This document shows positions 1-10,102 of a stretch of DNA of 64,000 nt, piece after piece (the first letter of the stretch is position 1; every line of letters begins with the position of its first letter). The notes under the pieces are model-generated. The model made no database searches. It worked only from the letters and a program-made list of their open reading frames with translations, and was not told where the DNA came from. The position numbers and the translations under genes were made by a program. Origin of the DNA: Cannabis sativa (Eukaryota; Streptophyta; Magnoliopsida; Rosales; Cannabaceae); the NCBI RefSeq assembly GCF_029168945.1, contig NC_083605.1, positions 74,418,969 to 74,482,968 of the forward strand. The letters are read 5' to 3'.

Positions 1-66
1 AAATGTAAATATATGAATGGCAATGAGAATGGATTTGAGAATAGGAATAAAATGATATAAAATTTA

Positions 67-398
67 GGGGTATTGGCGGCTAAGCCACCTGAACTTTACG
101 TACAGTTTGTAACACAAACCACAAAAACCGAATTTTTGGCAGCTAAACTACCTAAATCCTGGTTCCGTTTTGCTCTGCACACCTCCGTCCAAAAATCACA
201 GTTAAGTGTCACGGTGGACTGTCCACATGTACACCGTTGTACACATGGCAAATTTTTACTGGTCTACGTAATATTAGTTTTAAAAAATAATTATAAATAT
301 TTTAAAAAAATAATAAATAATTAGAAATTTTTTTTAATAATTTATATATTAAAAAAATTGTTTAAAATATTTAAAAAATAAAGAAAAAAAAATAATTA
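67..398. repeat. Left terminal inverted repeat of the MULE
   Basis: About 332 bp, matching the reverse complement of 803-1161. Similarity starts at the terminus and continues through the AT-rich inner part (ttatatattaaaaaaa) up to about 398, with scattered substitutions. Confidence 0.8.
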
Positions 399-802
399 AA
401 GTCGCAGCTCATCGACAAGCCAAAGCAGCACCTTCACACACAATAAGAAGAGGTCTGATGACTTCGCGCACACCGGAGCGGGGCACCGCGGCGAGGACGA
501 CTAGGGGGTTTGATTTCTCCGTCTCTCCTCTGCAAACGTCGACACCGTCATCATGAGAGAGCTTCAAGCTTAGTCAACCCAGATCTGATTTCTGGGTTTT
601 CCCCCTTTTTGGGGGGTTTGATTTCTGGAAAAAAAAAACGAACAAGAAGAGGAAGAAGAAGAGCGGACGATTGGGGTTGGACAGTCGGGGATGGACGGTT
701 GGGCTTCGATTTTCGGGGGGTTTGCTTTTTGGAAAAAAAAAAGCAGAAGAAAGATGAATAAGAAAAAGAAAGAAAAAAAATAAGAAGAAGAAAAAAAAAT
801 TA

Positions 803-1161
803 ATTATTTTTTTAATTATTTTTTTTCTTCTATTTTTTAAATATTTTAAACTATTTTTTTAATATATAAATTTTTAAAAAAAACTTCTAATTTTTTAATT
901 TTTTTTTAAATATTTATAATTATTTTTTAAATATTTATAATTATTTTTTAAAACTAATATTACGTGGACCACTAAAAATTTGCCACATGTACAACGGTGT
1001 ACATGTGGACAGCCCACCGTTGCACTTAACTGTGATTTTTGGACGAAGGTGTGCAGAGCAAAACAGAACCAGGATTTAGGTAGTTTAGCTGCCAAAAATT
1101 CAGTTTTTGTGGTTAAGTGTTACAAACCGTACAGTTTAGGTAGTTTAGCCGCCAATATTCT
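803..1161. repeat. Right terminal inverted repeat of the MULE
   Basis: About 359 bp, inverted relative to 67-398. It is slightly longer because a 21-bp AT-rich stretch (around 903-945) is present twice in tandem. Confidence 0.8.
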
Positions 1162-1404
1162 TAAAATTTATAATGCATAAAAAAATTGATAAAAAAAATC
1201 ATTAAATTTTTTCTCATGTTATTGGAATGGCCTTTCATTCCATTTCAAAATAAAATAGTTATTTTACCAAAATAGTAGAAATGACATTCCATTAGAATGA
1301 ATATATTCCAATACTTTAAAATGCAACCAAACAAATGAATGGAATGAAAATTGTTTTATTTTAACTCCATTCTATTTTATTACCTCCAACCAAATGCCAC
1401 CTTA

Positions 1405-2199
1405 GGGTGTTCATTGGACCACATGCAATGTTTTTAGGCCTATCTAGATGCGATTTAATTATATATTATATTAGATGTTAGATTTTAATATTCGATCAGA
1501 TCTAATTAATTTCAGTCATTCAATCGATCCAACATTCAGTGGTTGTTGGATTGAATTGATTATGTTCATTGGATGTATTTCATGTATATCTATTAGTTTA
1601 ATTTGGGCTTCTCCAATATTTTGGACCTAATATTTATCGGATCGGATCAAATTCATCTAATCTTTTAAATCCAGTATCTATTGGATTCAATTGGATCTAT
1701 CCAATCCCAAAAAAAAATGTAAATTTTAATGTTAATTTAAAAAACAAAAAAATACAAAAAAGGAAAAAAAATTACAAAAATACTTTGGGCCGGCCCATTA
1801 AACATTTATACAGTCCACATACAAATATTTACAAAAATACCACATGCACTAAGCCTTCAGCTGTACAGAGCGAACCATGAAGATGAAAATACGCGCTCGT
1901 TTCAAAACCGCAAAACAACCAAAATGAAACCAAAACGAGAAAAATACAACTATTAATTCTGGCAAAATCAACTGGAAAAGAATACCTGCAATGATCTAAA
2001 CTGAAAATGACGAAAAAAAAATCAGAAAAACTGTGAAGAAACTGAAATTACACATTTGTTTTCTGTTTTATTCGATCAAAACAACTCCCCTAATATCGAA
2101 ATCCAGATTCATGAAATGTAGATCTGTAACAAACAGATCTGGACCTCCCACCAAATTCAAATCAATGTATGATGTGAAAATTTTTAAAAAAACCTCATG
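1405..2199. mobile_element. Left arm of an older, unclassified element split by Cassandra and Athila
   Basis: Starts near 1405 with agggtgttcat. The reverse complement of the far arm near 16310 reads agaggtgtgcat, a plausible pair of hAT-like termini. Both arms carry gatc-rich stretches (gatcggatcaaatt near 1640 and its inverse near 16220). No matching 8-bp target duplication was found. The inner 1855-2160 looks like non-repetitive, possibly acquired sequence. The Cassandra TRIM sits at its inner edge. The class is inferred. Confidence 0.35.
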
Positions 2200-2204
2200 A
2201 ATAA

Positions 2205-2637
2205 TGTAACGTCCCCGCTTCAAGCCTCCATTGGGCCCTTACACCCACGGACTAATGGCTCTTATACACGAGTTCGTCACTTTGGTTGCTTTCTGGATTG
2301 ATGACTGACCCTACAGATCAACACAAGTGTTTTCAGCGTGCTTTGTCCTCACTCACACGCATCCTAGGTAAACTTCCCAGGAGGTCACCCATCCTTGAAA
2401 TTGCTCCAGGCCAAGCACGCTTAACTGTGGAGTTTTTTCGAGATGGGCTACCGAAAAACAAGATGCACCTTGTTGATATAGGTAGTACCAATCAATCCAT
2501 TTAAGCTCTCTTCAACTATGTAGTCTCATACCTACACAGTCTCAGAATCATCCCACTTGACCTTCCCCAGGCGGTGTGGGATTGCACAGCTTACCCGGTA
2601 TTTCCCCTTACGGATCACGGGACTACTGACTGTCACA
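2205..2637 (-). repeat. Cassandra LTR copy A (433 bp, full length)
   Basis: Contains the complete 5S-like domain at about 2371-2450 (read on the minus strand). It gives tgtaacgtcccc at the left edge and gactgtcaca at the right edge on the plus strand. Confidence 0.88.
2371..2450 (-). other. 5S rRNA-derived domain with pol III internal promoter boxes (in Cassandra LTR A)
   Basis: On the minus strand 2394-2377 reads GGATGGGTGACCTCCTGG, which as I recall the plant 5S sequence is identical to its C box. 2422-2408 reads AAGCGTGCTTGGCCT, close to the A box. The first half of 5S rRNA is missing, so this is not a functional rRNA gene, but an RNA polymerase III type 1 promoter could remain. Confidence 0.85.
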
Positions 2638-2709
2638 ATCACCCCCCCTTACGGGGTCCGACGTCCTCGTCGACCACACTTCCGACTGGGTCAAGGCTCT
2701 GATACCATT
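2638..2709 (-). other. Cassandra internal segment 1 with PBS and polypurine tract
   Basis: 72 bp between LTRs A and B. The plus strand gctctgatacca (2696-2707) is the complement of the initiator tRNA-Met primer-binding site. The run of Cs at 2642-2648 is the polypurine tract on the minus strand. Confidence 0.85.
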
Positions 2710-3080
2710 TGTAACGTCCCTGCTTCAAGCCTCCATTGGGCCCTTACACCCACGAAATGAATGGCTCTTATACACGAGTACGTCAGTCTGGCTGCTTCAT
2801 GGACTAACGACTGACCCTACAGACCAACACGAGTGTTTCCAGCGTGCTTTGTCCTCACTCGCACGCTTCCTGGGAAAACTTCCCAGGAGGTCACCCATCC
2901 TAAAATTGCTCCCAAGTCAAGCACGCAGTACCAATCAATCCATTTAAGCTCTCTTCAACTGTGTAGTCCCATACCTACACAGTCTCAGAATCATCCCACT
3001 TGACCTTCCCCAGGCGGTGTGGGATTGCACAGCTTACCCGGTGTTTCCCCTTACGGATCACGGGACTACTGACTGTCACA
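2710..3080 (-). repeat. Cassandra LTR copy B (371 bp, deleted in the 5S A-box region)
   Basis: Same termini as copy A, but about 60 bp missing after the C box (2883-2900 intact), removing the A-box side of the 5S-like domain and the sequence beyond it. Confidence 0.87.
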
Positions 3081-3152
3081 ATCACCCCCCCTTACAGGGT
3101 CCGACGTCCTCGTCGACCACACTTCCGGCTGGGTCAAGGCTCTGATACCATT
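3081..3152 (-). other. Cassandra internal segment 2 with PBS and polypurine tract
   Basis: Same 72-bp organisation as 2638-2709, with the primer-binding site at 3139-3150. Confidence 0.85.
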
Positions 3153-3337
3153 TGTAACGTCCCCGCTTCAAGCCTCCATTGGGCCCTTACACCCACGGAA
3201 TGAATGGCTCTTATACACGAGTTCGTCACTTTGGTTGCTTTCTGGATTGATGACTGACCCTACAGATCAACACAAGTGTTTTCAGCGTGCTTTGTCCTCA
3301 CTCACACGCATCCTAGGTAAACTTCCCAGGAGGTCAC
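3153..3337 (-). repeat. Cassandra LTR copy C, left part
   Basis: Matches copy A up to the 5S C box, where the sequence is broken at aggaggtcac by the Athila element. The last five bases (gtcac, 3333-3337) are the Athila target duplication. Confidence 0.87.
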
Positions 3338-4870
3338 TGTTTAACGCCCAAATGTGACTTCCACTAGCGGTGGTTGTAGTATAGATCGGGCGGTCGATTC
3401 CACAGGGAGGTGATTATGGACAAAAGCGTTAGTAGAAAAATAAAAACAAAAGGTTAATAATAAGTGATAATAGTAACAAATGATTTTGTGATTTTTGTTT
3501 TGGTAATAAATATTAAAGGAAAGCAAATAAAGGTGTAATCAATAATAAAAGAGAGAAAGGCTTCAAGAATCATCCATATGCTTGTTTAGTTATTTTGTAC
3601 CTTTGATTCACTAAGTTGACACAAATGATGTAACATTAAAGTTCATTATATTTTGAGTATACAAGTTCTTAAAAATAAAAGAAATAATTTAATCTTATGT
3701 AGAACCTAGAAATGACATTATACATCAAGCAATAATGCAATAAAAGATTAAATATAAAACTAAACATCAATATTATTTTTACTAAATAGTAACACATAGA
3801 AAGAGCATGACTAATCCTATATATTTTTAGTAAAAATAATGACAAAGAGATAGAGATGGAGATGGATGTGATAGTGAAGGAAATGAACACTAATATTACT
3901 TTTATTAATTTTTAGACACATAGGGAGAGCATGACTAAACCTATATATCATTTAACTAAAAGTAAATAAAAATGAACATAAAAGATAGAAATGAGCAATA
4001 CTATCATTACTATAATCACTAAATAAAAATATATAGAAAGAGCATGACTAAGTCTATATATATATTTGGTATAATAGCATAGATAGTATAGATGGAAGAA
4101 GAACATAAAAATAAAAGTGGAATATGAACTTGCATTACTCAAATAAACATTACAACAAAAAGTGAATCAAAGATACAAAATAACCTCACTTTGCATATGG
4201 AATCATCCCTAACCTTCCAAGGAAGATTAGACCATTATGCTAATCATTCTCATAAAATTTCTAAAGAGAAAAGATGAGAAGAAAAGTTGAGAGAATTTTG
4301 CTATAGTTTTTCTACACTAAAAATTACACTCTCCAAATTACTAAAATGAGCTCCTATTTATAGAGCCATAAAAGGACTAAAAATAAATAAATAAAAATTT
4401 GGGATTATAAAATAAATATTAAGATTAAATTTGACATTTCAAATCAAAAATAAAATTAATATTATTTTTGTTATCATTGTGATTTTGACTTCTACTCTTT
4501 GGATGAAGGTTGAGTGTGGAAGAGGAAAATAGGGTTGATGATGACCTAGACTTATCATCATTGCATCACATGCTTTGGAAGAGACAAAATTGATGATGAG
4601 CTTCATGGGCTAGGCTTAACCTTTTTGGGTTGGGTTGCTTTGGACTTCAACAAAAATGCCATTTTTTTCTTCATTTCTTTTCAACTTTGCTCCTTCCTCT
4701 TTCTTTCAACAAAAATACACTTTAATTCCTACAAGAAAGACATAAATTGAATCAAAATCAAATATTTTCATTTATAAAATATATTACAATAATTTCATGA
4801 AAATATCAATTAAAACTCAATTTATTTTATCATTTAAAATAAATAAAAGTGTATTTTTAACCACTAATCA
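3338..4870 (-). repeat. Athila 3' LTR
   Basis: Plus-strand edges are tgtttaacgccc and ccactaatca. It matches 12586-14118 base for base in every stretch compared; the three small open frames inside are repeated identically in the other LTR and are not genes. Confidence 0.93.
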
Positions 4871-4882
4871 CAACCCCCAACT
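4871..4882 (-). other. Athila polypurine tract
   Basis: On the minus strand AGTTGGGGGTTG directly abuts the 3' LTR, the expected site for plus-strand DNA priming. Confidence 0.75.
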
Positions 4883-6349
4883 AGCTTATTGCTAGTCCCT
4901 AGCAATTCAAGCGGAGAAAAAGAATAATCGAATTGAATAAACAAGTCAAATCACGCAAAAATATCCAAGCATTTTCAAAATATTAGTAGAGAGTTAAAGA
5001 TTGCTATCAGTGTTATTTCAGTTGTAACAACAGAGTTGTGTGTGTGTGCACCAAACTGTATTTATTTTATTTCAAGTCTTAACACAAATAGTATCGAAAA
5101 ATCTCAAAAGTGTAAAGGTCTCAACTCCAATTTTTTTTCACGGGTATTGAAAGTATTTATATTGGAAGGGTGACACTCTTTGGAGTTGGAAATGTAACAA
5201 TTAACGCACAAATGAGAGAGGATAAACTTTTTAGGATAAGCAATTTGAACAAATATTGATCACAAGATAGACATATCAAACCAATAGAATTCAAATGACA
5301 AACAACCTTTGGGATTTACATGAAAAACTCACAAAATAAAGAGCCAACTAACTAACTAATAAATAAAGAAATATAATAACAATTTTTTTTTTCTTTAGAG
5401 AGACATGTGATGCTTCACTTTCTTTTTTTTTTTTTAATTAAAATAAACTAACATGAAACTTTTTTTTTAGATATGGAAAGAACAGAGGAAAATAGAAATA
5501 AAATGATATTACTTTTCTTTTTTTTTATTTATTTTTTTTCTCAAAAAAAAAAGATGGAGACTACTTGAAAATCAAAATAAAATGATGTTGCTCTTGTTCT
5601 TTTTTTTTTTTTCATTATATATATTTTTTTGATGATTTTTTTTTTTTACTTTTTTTTTTTTCTTCTTCTCTTTTTTTTTTTTTTGACAAGAGACAACATA
5701 TAAAAATAAAGATATAAAGAAATACAATAAAATTACAAAGAAATAAACACAAAGGCTCTTTTGACAATAAATTAATCCCTCTAGTAAATGTCATGTTTGA
5801 AATTCCAAAAGTTTAACTTTACCAACTCAAATGATCAATAAAAGTTCAAAAAGTTATTTTCTCAACTCTCACAACTCACAAAAATTGAAAAACTTTACAC
5901 TCAAAATTTTTCTTAACTATATGTGTTTACAACCATTTTACCACATGTTTGGAAAGTGCACAAAAGAACTCTGAAAATCACAACTTGGTAACAAAATATA
6001 GCAAATATTGACTCAAACTGTAATTTTACTATCATGCTTGGATAATTTTGAAAAAATTTGACTTAAAAAATTCAACAAGACAATTATAATTCTCTAAATG
6101 AACGCTCACCAGAGCTCACCACCCCCAACTCAAAATTAGACAGTGTCCTCAATGTCACAAAAAATATAAAATGAAAAAGATAGGGAAAAGAGTACACCTG
6201 ATCGACGATAAGATGCACGGGGTGAGAGTGGAGATAACCTGATAACAGTAACCCAAAACAAACATAGAAAATACAAAAATACAAAAACACAAAACAAAAA
6301 TAAAAATAAAATAAAATACTATAATATATAGATAGGGAAAATAAACATT
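4883..6349 (-). other. Athila 3' noncoding region
   Basis: About 1.5 kb between the integrase stop and the polypurine tract. It is AT-rich with many poly(T) runs (5400-5680) and contains no open frame with envelope-like features; the 68-codon frame at 6084-6290 is not convincing. Some Athila elements carry an env-like gene here; this copy does not. Confidence 0.7.
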
Positions 6350-8914
6350 TTAGAGTGTATAATCTGGGTCCTCAAGAAGGACCTCTTCAACAAGGCTCAC
6401 ACTCTCAATGTAATGTTTCAGTCTCTGGCCATTGACTCGAAAAATTCTCCCATCGGTTGGGTCCTTGACTTCAACAGAACCGTTGGGGAATACTTGTTTA
6501 ACCACATATGGACCAGTCCACCTCGATCTCAACTTACCGGGGTGGAGATGCAAACGAGAATCGTACAAATGTACTTTTTGATTCGGCTCAAAATGTTTTC
6601 TTAGGATCTGTTTATCGTGAGCAACTTTCAGCTTTGCTTTGTAGATCCTAGAATTATCGTAAGCATCATTTCTCAACTCCTCAATTTCAGACAATTGAAG
6701 TTTTCGGTTCATACCTGCCGCACTTAGATCGAAGTTCAGGGCCTTAATAGCCCAATAAGCTTTGTGCTCAAGTTCGACAGGTAAATGACATGCTTTCCCA
6801 TAGACAAGCCGATAGGGAGACATCCCAAGAGGGGACTTGTAAGCAGTGCGATATGCCCAAAGTGCATCTTGAAGACGTGTTGACCAATCTTTGCGGTCGG
6901 GATTTACCGTCTTTTCAAGAATGTTTTTGATCTCCCTATTAGCTAGCTCAGCTTGACCATTGGTTTGTGGATGATAGGCATTGGCAACTTTGTGAAGTAC
7001 ACCGTACTTTCGCATAAGAGCCTCAAAAGATCGGTTGCAAAAATGAGTGCCTTGATCACTAATGATAGCGCGAGGGGTACCAAACCTCGATAACACATTT
7101 TCTTTTAAGAATTTCACAACAGTTGCGTTATCATTATTTCGACAAGGTACTGCCTCGACCCATTTTGAAACATAATCCACAGCAAGAAGGATGTAAAGGT
7201 AACCAAAAGAAGGGGGAAATGGTCCCATAAAGTCTATCCCCCAACAATCAAATACTTCAATGACAAGAATTGGGTTCAAGGGCATCATGTGCCGACGGGA
7301 CAAGGAGCCTAACTTTTGGCACCTTACACAAGAGCGACAAAAATCATTGGTGTCTTTGAACAAAGTGGGCCAGTAAAGACCGCATTGTAAGATTTTTGCA
7401 GCGGTTTTCTTCACAGAAAAGTGACCACCACAAGCATCATTGTGGCAAAAATTTAGCACACTAGACACCTCTTCATCGGGAATGCATTTTCGCATAATCT
7501 GGTCGGGACAATACTTGAATAAGTATGGATCATCCCAAAAGAAATTTCGCACCTCAACCAAGAATTTGCGTTTGTCTTGTGAACTCCACTCAGAAGGGAG
7601 CTCACCAGTTACTAAGTAGTTAACAATGTGCGCATACCACGGTAACTTAGTAACAACGAATAATTGTTCATCGGGGAAATCATCATGAATAGGTGGGCCA
7701 TCAGCGGGATCACTAAATTCAAGTCGGGACAAGTGATCCGCGACTACATTTTCAACACCTTTCTTGTCTTTGATTGTTATGTCAAATTCTTGCAAGAGAA
7801 GGATCCACCTTATTAAGCGTGCCTTAGCATCCTTTTTGGAAAGGAGGTACTTAAGGGCAGAGTGATCGGTGAAGATCGTAATAGGTGATCCAATCAGGTA
7901 AGCTCGAAATTTGTCAAGAGCAAAGACAACGGCAAGCAACTCTTTTTCAGTTGTGGAATAGTTCATTTGAGCACTATTAAGAGTTCTACTTGCATAGTAG
8001 ACAACAAAAGGTTTCCCCTCCCTTCGTTGTCCAAGAACAGCTCCAACAGCAAAATTACTGGCATCACACATGATTTCAAAAGGAAGACTCCAATCGGGTG
8101 ATTGAATAATGGGAGCAGAAGTGAGTGAATTCACAAGTGTTTGGAAGGACTCCTCACACTTTGGGGTCCACTCAAAAGTAGCATCTTTGGCTAGGAGGTT
8201 GCATAATGGACGAGAAATCATTGAAAAATTCTTTATGAACCTCCTATAAAAACCAGCATGGCCAAGAAATGACCGAATGTCTTTGACAGTCTTAGGGGTA
8301 GGAAGTTTAGAGATGAGGTCAATTTTAGATTGATCAACTTCGATCCCTTTTTCAGAAACAATGTGGCCTAAGACAATTCCAGAAGATACCATAAAATGAC
8401 ACTTTTCCCAATTAAGCACAAGACCTTTCTCGATGCAACGTTTTAAAACAGCCTCAAGATTGAGAAGGCATGCGTCAAAAGATTTTCCAAAGACGGTTAA
8501 GTCATCCATATAAACTTCCATGGTGTTTTCAATCATGTCACTGAAAATACTCATCATGCATCTTTGGAAAGTAGCTGGTGCATTACACAGTCCAAATGGC
8601 ATACGCCGGAAAGCATATGTTCCAAAAGGACAAGTGAAAGTGGTCTTCTCTTGGTCCTCTAATGCAATCTCAATTTGATAGTAACCTGAATAACCATCGA
8701 GAAAGCAGTAGAAAGGATGACCAGCTACGCGCTCAAGAATTTGATCAATGAATGGGAGTGGGAAATGATCTTTACGGGAGGCGGCATTCAATTTTCGATA
8801 ATCAATGCACATGCGCCAACCCGTCACAGTTTTGGTGGGAACAAGGGCCCCTTTTTCATTTTGGACAACAGTAACACCTGATTTCTTAGGTACTACCGAG
8901 GCGGATCGACCCAT
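6350..8914 (-). CDS. Athila pol segment: reverse transcriptase, RNase H and integrase
   Basis: Open frame of 854 codons. Domains in order: the rest of reverse transcriptase from VVPKKSG (about residue 7), with catalytic YMDD at 135-138; RNase H with Asp284 (CDAS) and Asp350 (TDHS); integrase with an HHCC zinc domain (His491, His498, Cys529, Cys532) and the catalytic triad Asp561, Asp620 and Glu656. All catalytic residues I looked for are present. The start shown is only where the frame opens: the N-terminal part of reverse transcriptase lies in another frame at 8893-9249, so this segment cannot be translated from the gag start in one piece. In a working element it would be the C-terminal part of a Gag-Pol polyprotein. 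Confidence 0.9.
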   Translation of the reverse strand: MGRSASVVPKKSGVTVVQNEKGALVPTKTVTGWRMCIDYRKLNAASRKDHFPLPFIDQILERVAGHPFYCFLDGYSGYYQIEIALEDQEKTTFTCPFGTYAFRRMPFGLCNAPATFQRCMMSIFSDMIENTMEVYMDDLTVFGKSFDACLLNLEAVLKRCIEKGLVLNWEKCHFMVSSGIVLGHIVSEKGIEVDQSKIDLISKLPTPKTVKDIRSFLGHAGFYRRFIKNFSMISRPLCNLLAKDATFEWTPKCEESFQTLVNSLTSAPIIQSPDWSLPFEIMCDASNFAVGAVLGQRREGKPFVVYYASRTLNSAQMNYSTTEKELLAVVFALDKFRAYLIGSPITIFTDHSALKYLLSKKDAKARLIRWILLLQEFDITIKDKKGVENVVADHLSRLEFSDPADGPPIHDDFPDEQLFVVTKLPWYAHIVNYLVTGELPSEWSSQDKRKFLVEVRNFFWDDPYLFKYCPDQIMRKCIPDEEVSSVLNFCHNDACGGHFSVKKTAAKILQCGLYWPTLFKDTNDFCRSCVRCQKLGSLSRRHMMPLNPILVIEVFDCWGIDFMGPFPPSFGYLYILLAVDYVSKWVEAVPCRNNDNATVVKFLKENVLSRFGTPRAIISDQGTHFCNRSFEALMRKYGVLHKVANAYHPQTNGQAELANREIKNILEKTVNPDRKDWSTRLQDALWAYRTAYKSPLGMSPYRLVYGKACHLPVELEHKAYWAIKALNFDLSAAGMNRKLQLSEIEELRNDAYDNSRIYKAKLKVAHDKQILRKHFEPNQKVHLYDSRLHLHPGKLRSRWTGPYVVKQVFPNGSVEVKDPTDGRIFRVNGQRLKHYIESVSLVEEVLLEDPDYTL

Positions 8915-9249
8915 TTGCTATCGGCCACCGGGTAAATGATAGCAGCATCAAGAAGTTTTAACACTTCATTTTTCACCACTTCTTTCATTGGTGGGTTCAG
9001 TCTTCTTTGAGGGTCCCTTCGTGGGATAGCTTCTTCTTCCAGATTAATTCGGTGGGTGCAAATTCGAGGGCTAATACCTTTGATATCAGCAAACGTCCAA
9101 CCTATCGCATGTTTGTATTTTCGCAGTAGCTCGAGTAACTGCAATTCTTGAGAAAGTTGAAGGTCGGACGAGATGATAACTGGAAAGGTTTGGCCATCTC
9201 CCAGAAAAACATGTTTCAAACCCTTTGGAAGTTGGTTCGGATTGAACAT
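8893..9249 (-). pseudogene. Athila pol segment: N-terminal part of reverse transcriptase, frame-shifted
   Basis: A 118-codon frame whose sequence (HAIGWTFADIKGISP, then HRINLEEEAIP and KEVLKLLDA-type residues) is the recognised start of the plant Ty3/gypsy RT domain. It ends at KWVDPPR, exactly where the next frame continues with VVPKK. It is one base out of register with both the protease frame upstream and the RT frame downstream, which share the same register. The two shifts therefore cancel. This could be a real indel pair or assembly error. Confidence 0.8.
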
Positions 9250-10102
9250 TGGGAGGTTCTTCGGCAGAAGCTTTTAGCGTTTCCCTCTCACGAGGTAATG
9301 CTTCAAAGTGTGGCTTCCAAAATTTCTTCCCTCTGTTTTGTGTGTCCAATTGATCAACGGTAGCAAGAGCGGACTCAACAAAACTGGGATTTTCATTTTC
9401 AAGGCGTGAGAGGAGTTCATCAAGATTAACGAAATTTCTTTGCAATTGAATCTCTTCAGAAACAAGATTGTCAATCATGAATGTTTGATGACATTCTTCA
9501 TCCTCTTGAAGTTGTTTCCCAATGTGAAAAATGTTGACCTCAAGTGTCATATTTCCAAATGATATTTTCATTAGACCATTACGACAATTGATCAAAGCAT
9601 TTGCAGTGGCAAGGAATGGTCTTCCAAGGATGATGGGAATCTTGGATTCCATGTTGACCACAGATTGAGTATCCAGAACAAGGAAGTCCACGGGATAATA
9701 GAATTTCTCAATTTGAACAAGAACATCCTCAACAATACCCCGAGGCTTTTTGATAGAGCGGTCGGCCAAGAAGTCAAAGACAACAGATGTTGGCTTCATT
9801 TCTCCAAGACCAAGTTGCGAGTACACAGAGTAAGGCATGAGATTCACACTCGCGCCAAGGTCAAGCAAAGCTTGGCTGACTTCATGAGTCCCAATTTGGC
9901 ATGAAATGGTGGGACAACCAGGATCTTTGTATTTTGGCGGTGTCTTTTGTTCGATCACCGCACTCACTTGTTCGATCAAGAAAGCGATCTTCTTGACATG
10001 GTGCTTTCTCTTAGCGATTGCACAAGTCCTTGATGATTTTGGCATAAGTGGCACTTGTTTTATGATGTGAAGCAAAGGAAGATTAATCTTCACGTGTGTC
10101 AA
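9086..10102 (-). pseudogene. Athila protease segment, frame-shifted relative to gag
   Basis: Aspartic protease region with the active-site motif DLGAS (Asp81 of this frame) followed by VNLMP, and downstream ILGRPFLATA typical of retroviral-type proteases. The frame opens at a TTG, not a credible start. Sense similarity extends upstream of it (EHLTHVKINLPLL), so the break with gag is probably near 10140. After about 9200 the reading continues as nonsense and the true sequence passes to the frame at 8893-9249. Protease would mature Gag-Pol. Confidence 0.8.

Larger units (their letters stand above)
67..1161. mobile_element. Non-autonomous Mutator-like element (MULE) with long terminal inverted repeats
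   Basis: The two ends are long inverted repeats: the left arm starts ggggtattggcggc and the reverse complement of the right end reads agaatattggcggc. The element is flanked by a perfect 9-bp direct repeat, taaaattta, at 58-66 and 1162-1170. Long inverted repeats with 9-bp duplications are the signature of Mutator-like transposons. There is no transposase. The interior (about 399-802) contains a much more GC-rich stretch than the surroundings, with three variants of a ggggggtttgatttctgg-like motif (about 502, 613 and 714), and could be acquired host DNA. The 83-codon and 66-codon open frames inside are not convincing genes. Confidence 0.85.
1..1404. mobile_element. Old MITE-like repeat interrupted by a Mutator-like element
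   Basis: The flanks of the element at 67-1161 are AT-rich with repeated cattccatt/ggaatgg motifs (for example 1219-1250 and 1285-1300, also facing each other in inverted orientation), typical of subterminal repeats of short DNA transposons. The block ends near 1404 with accaaatgccacc, a common kind of MITE edge. Its left end lies outside the window, so neither inverted termini nor a target duplication could be verified. Confidence 0.35.

Noticed and set aside
2371..2450. A functional 5S rRNA gene
   Set aside because: Only the second half of 5S rRNA is present and it is embedded in an LTR; no complete transcript could be made.
2286..3203. Open frames of 67-72 codons in the Cassandra copies
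   Set aside because: They repeat in each LTR copy, run antisense to the element and include the primer-binding and 5S-like sequences; TRIMs are noncoding.
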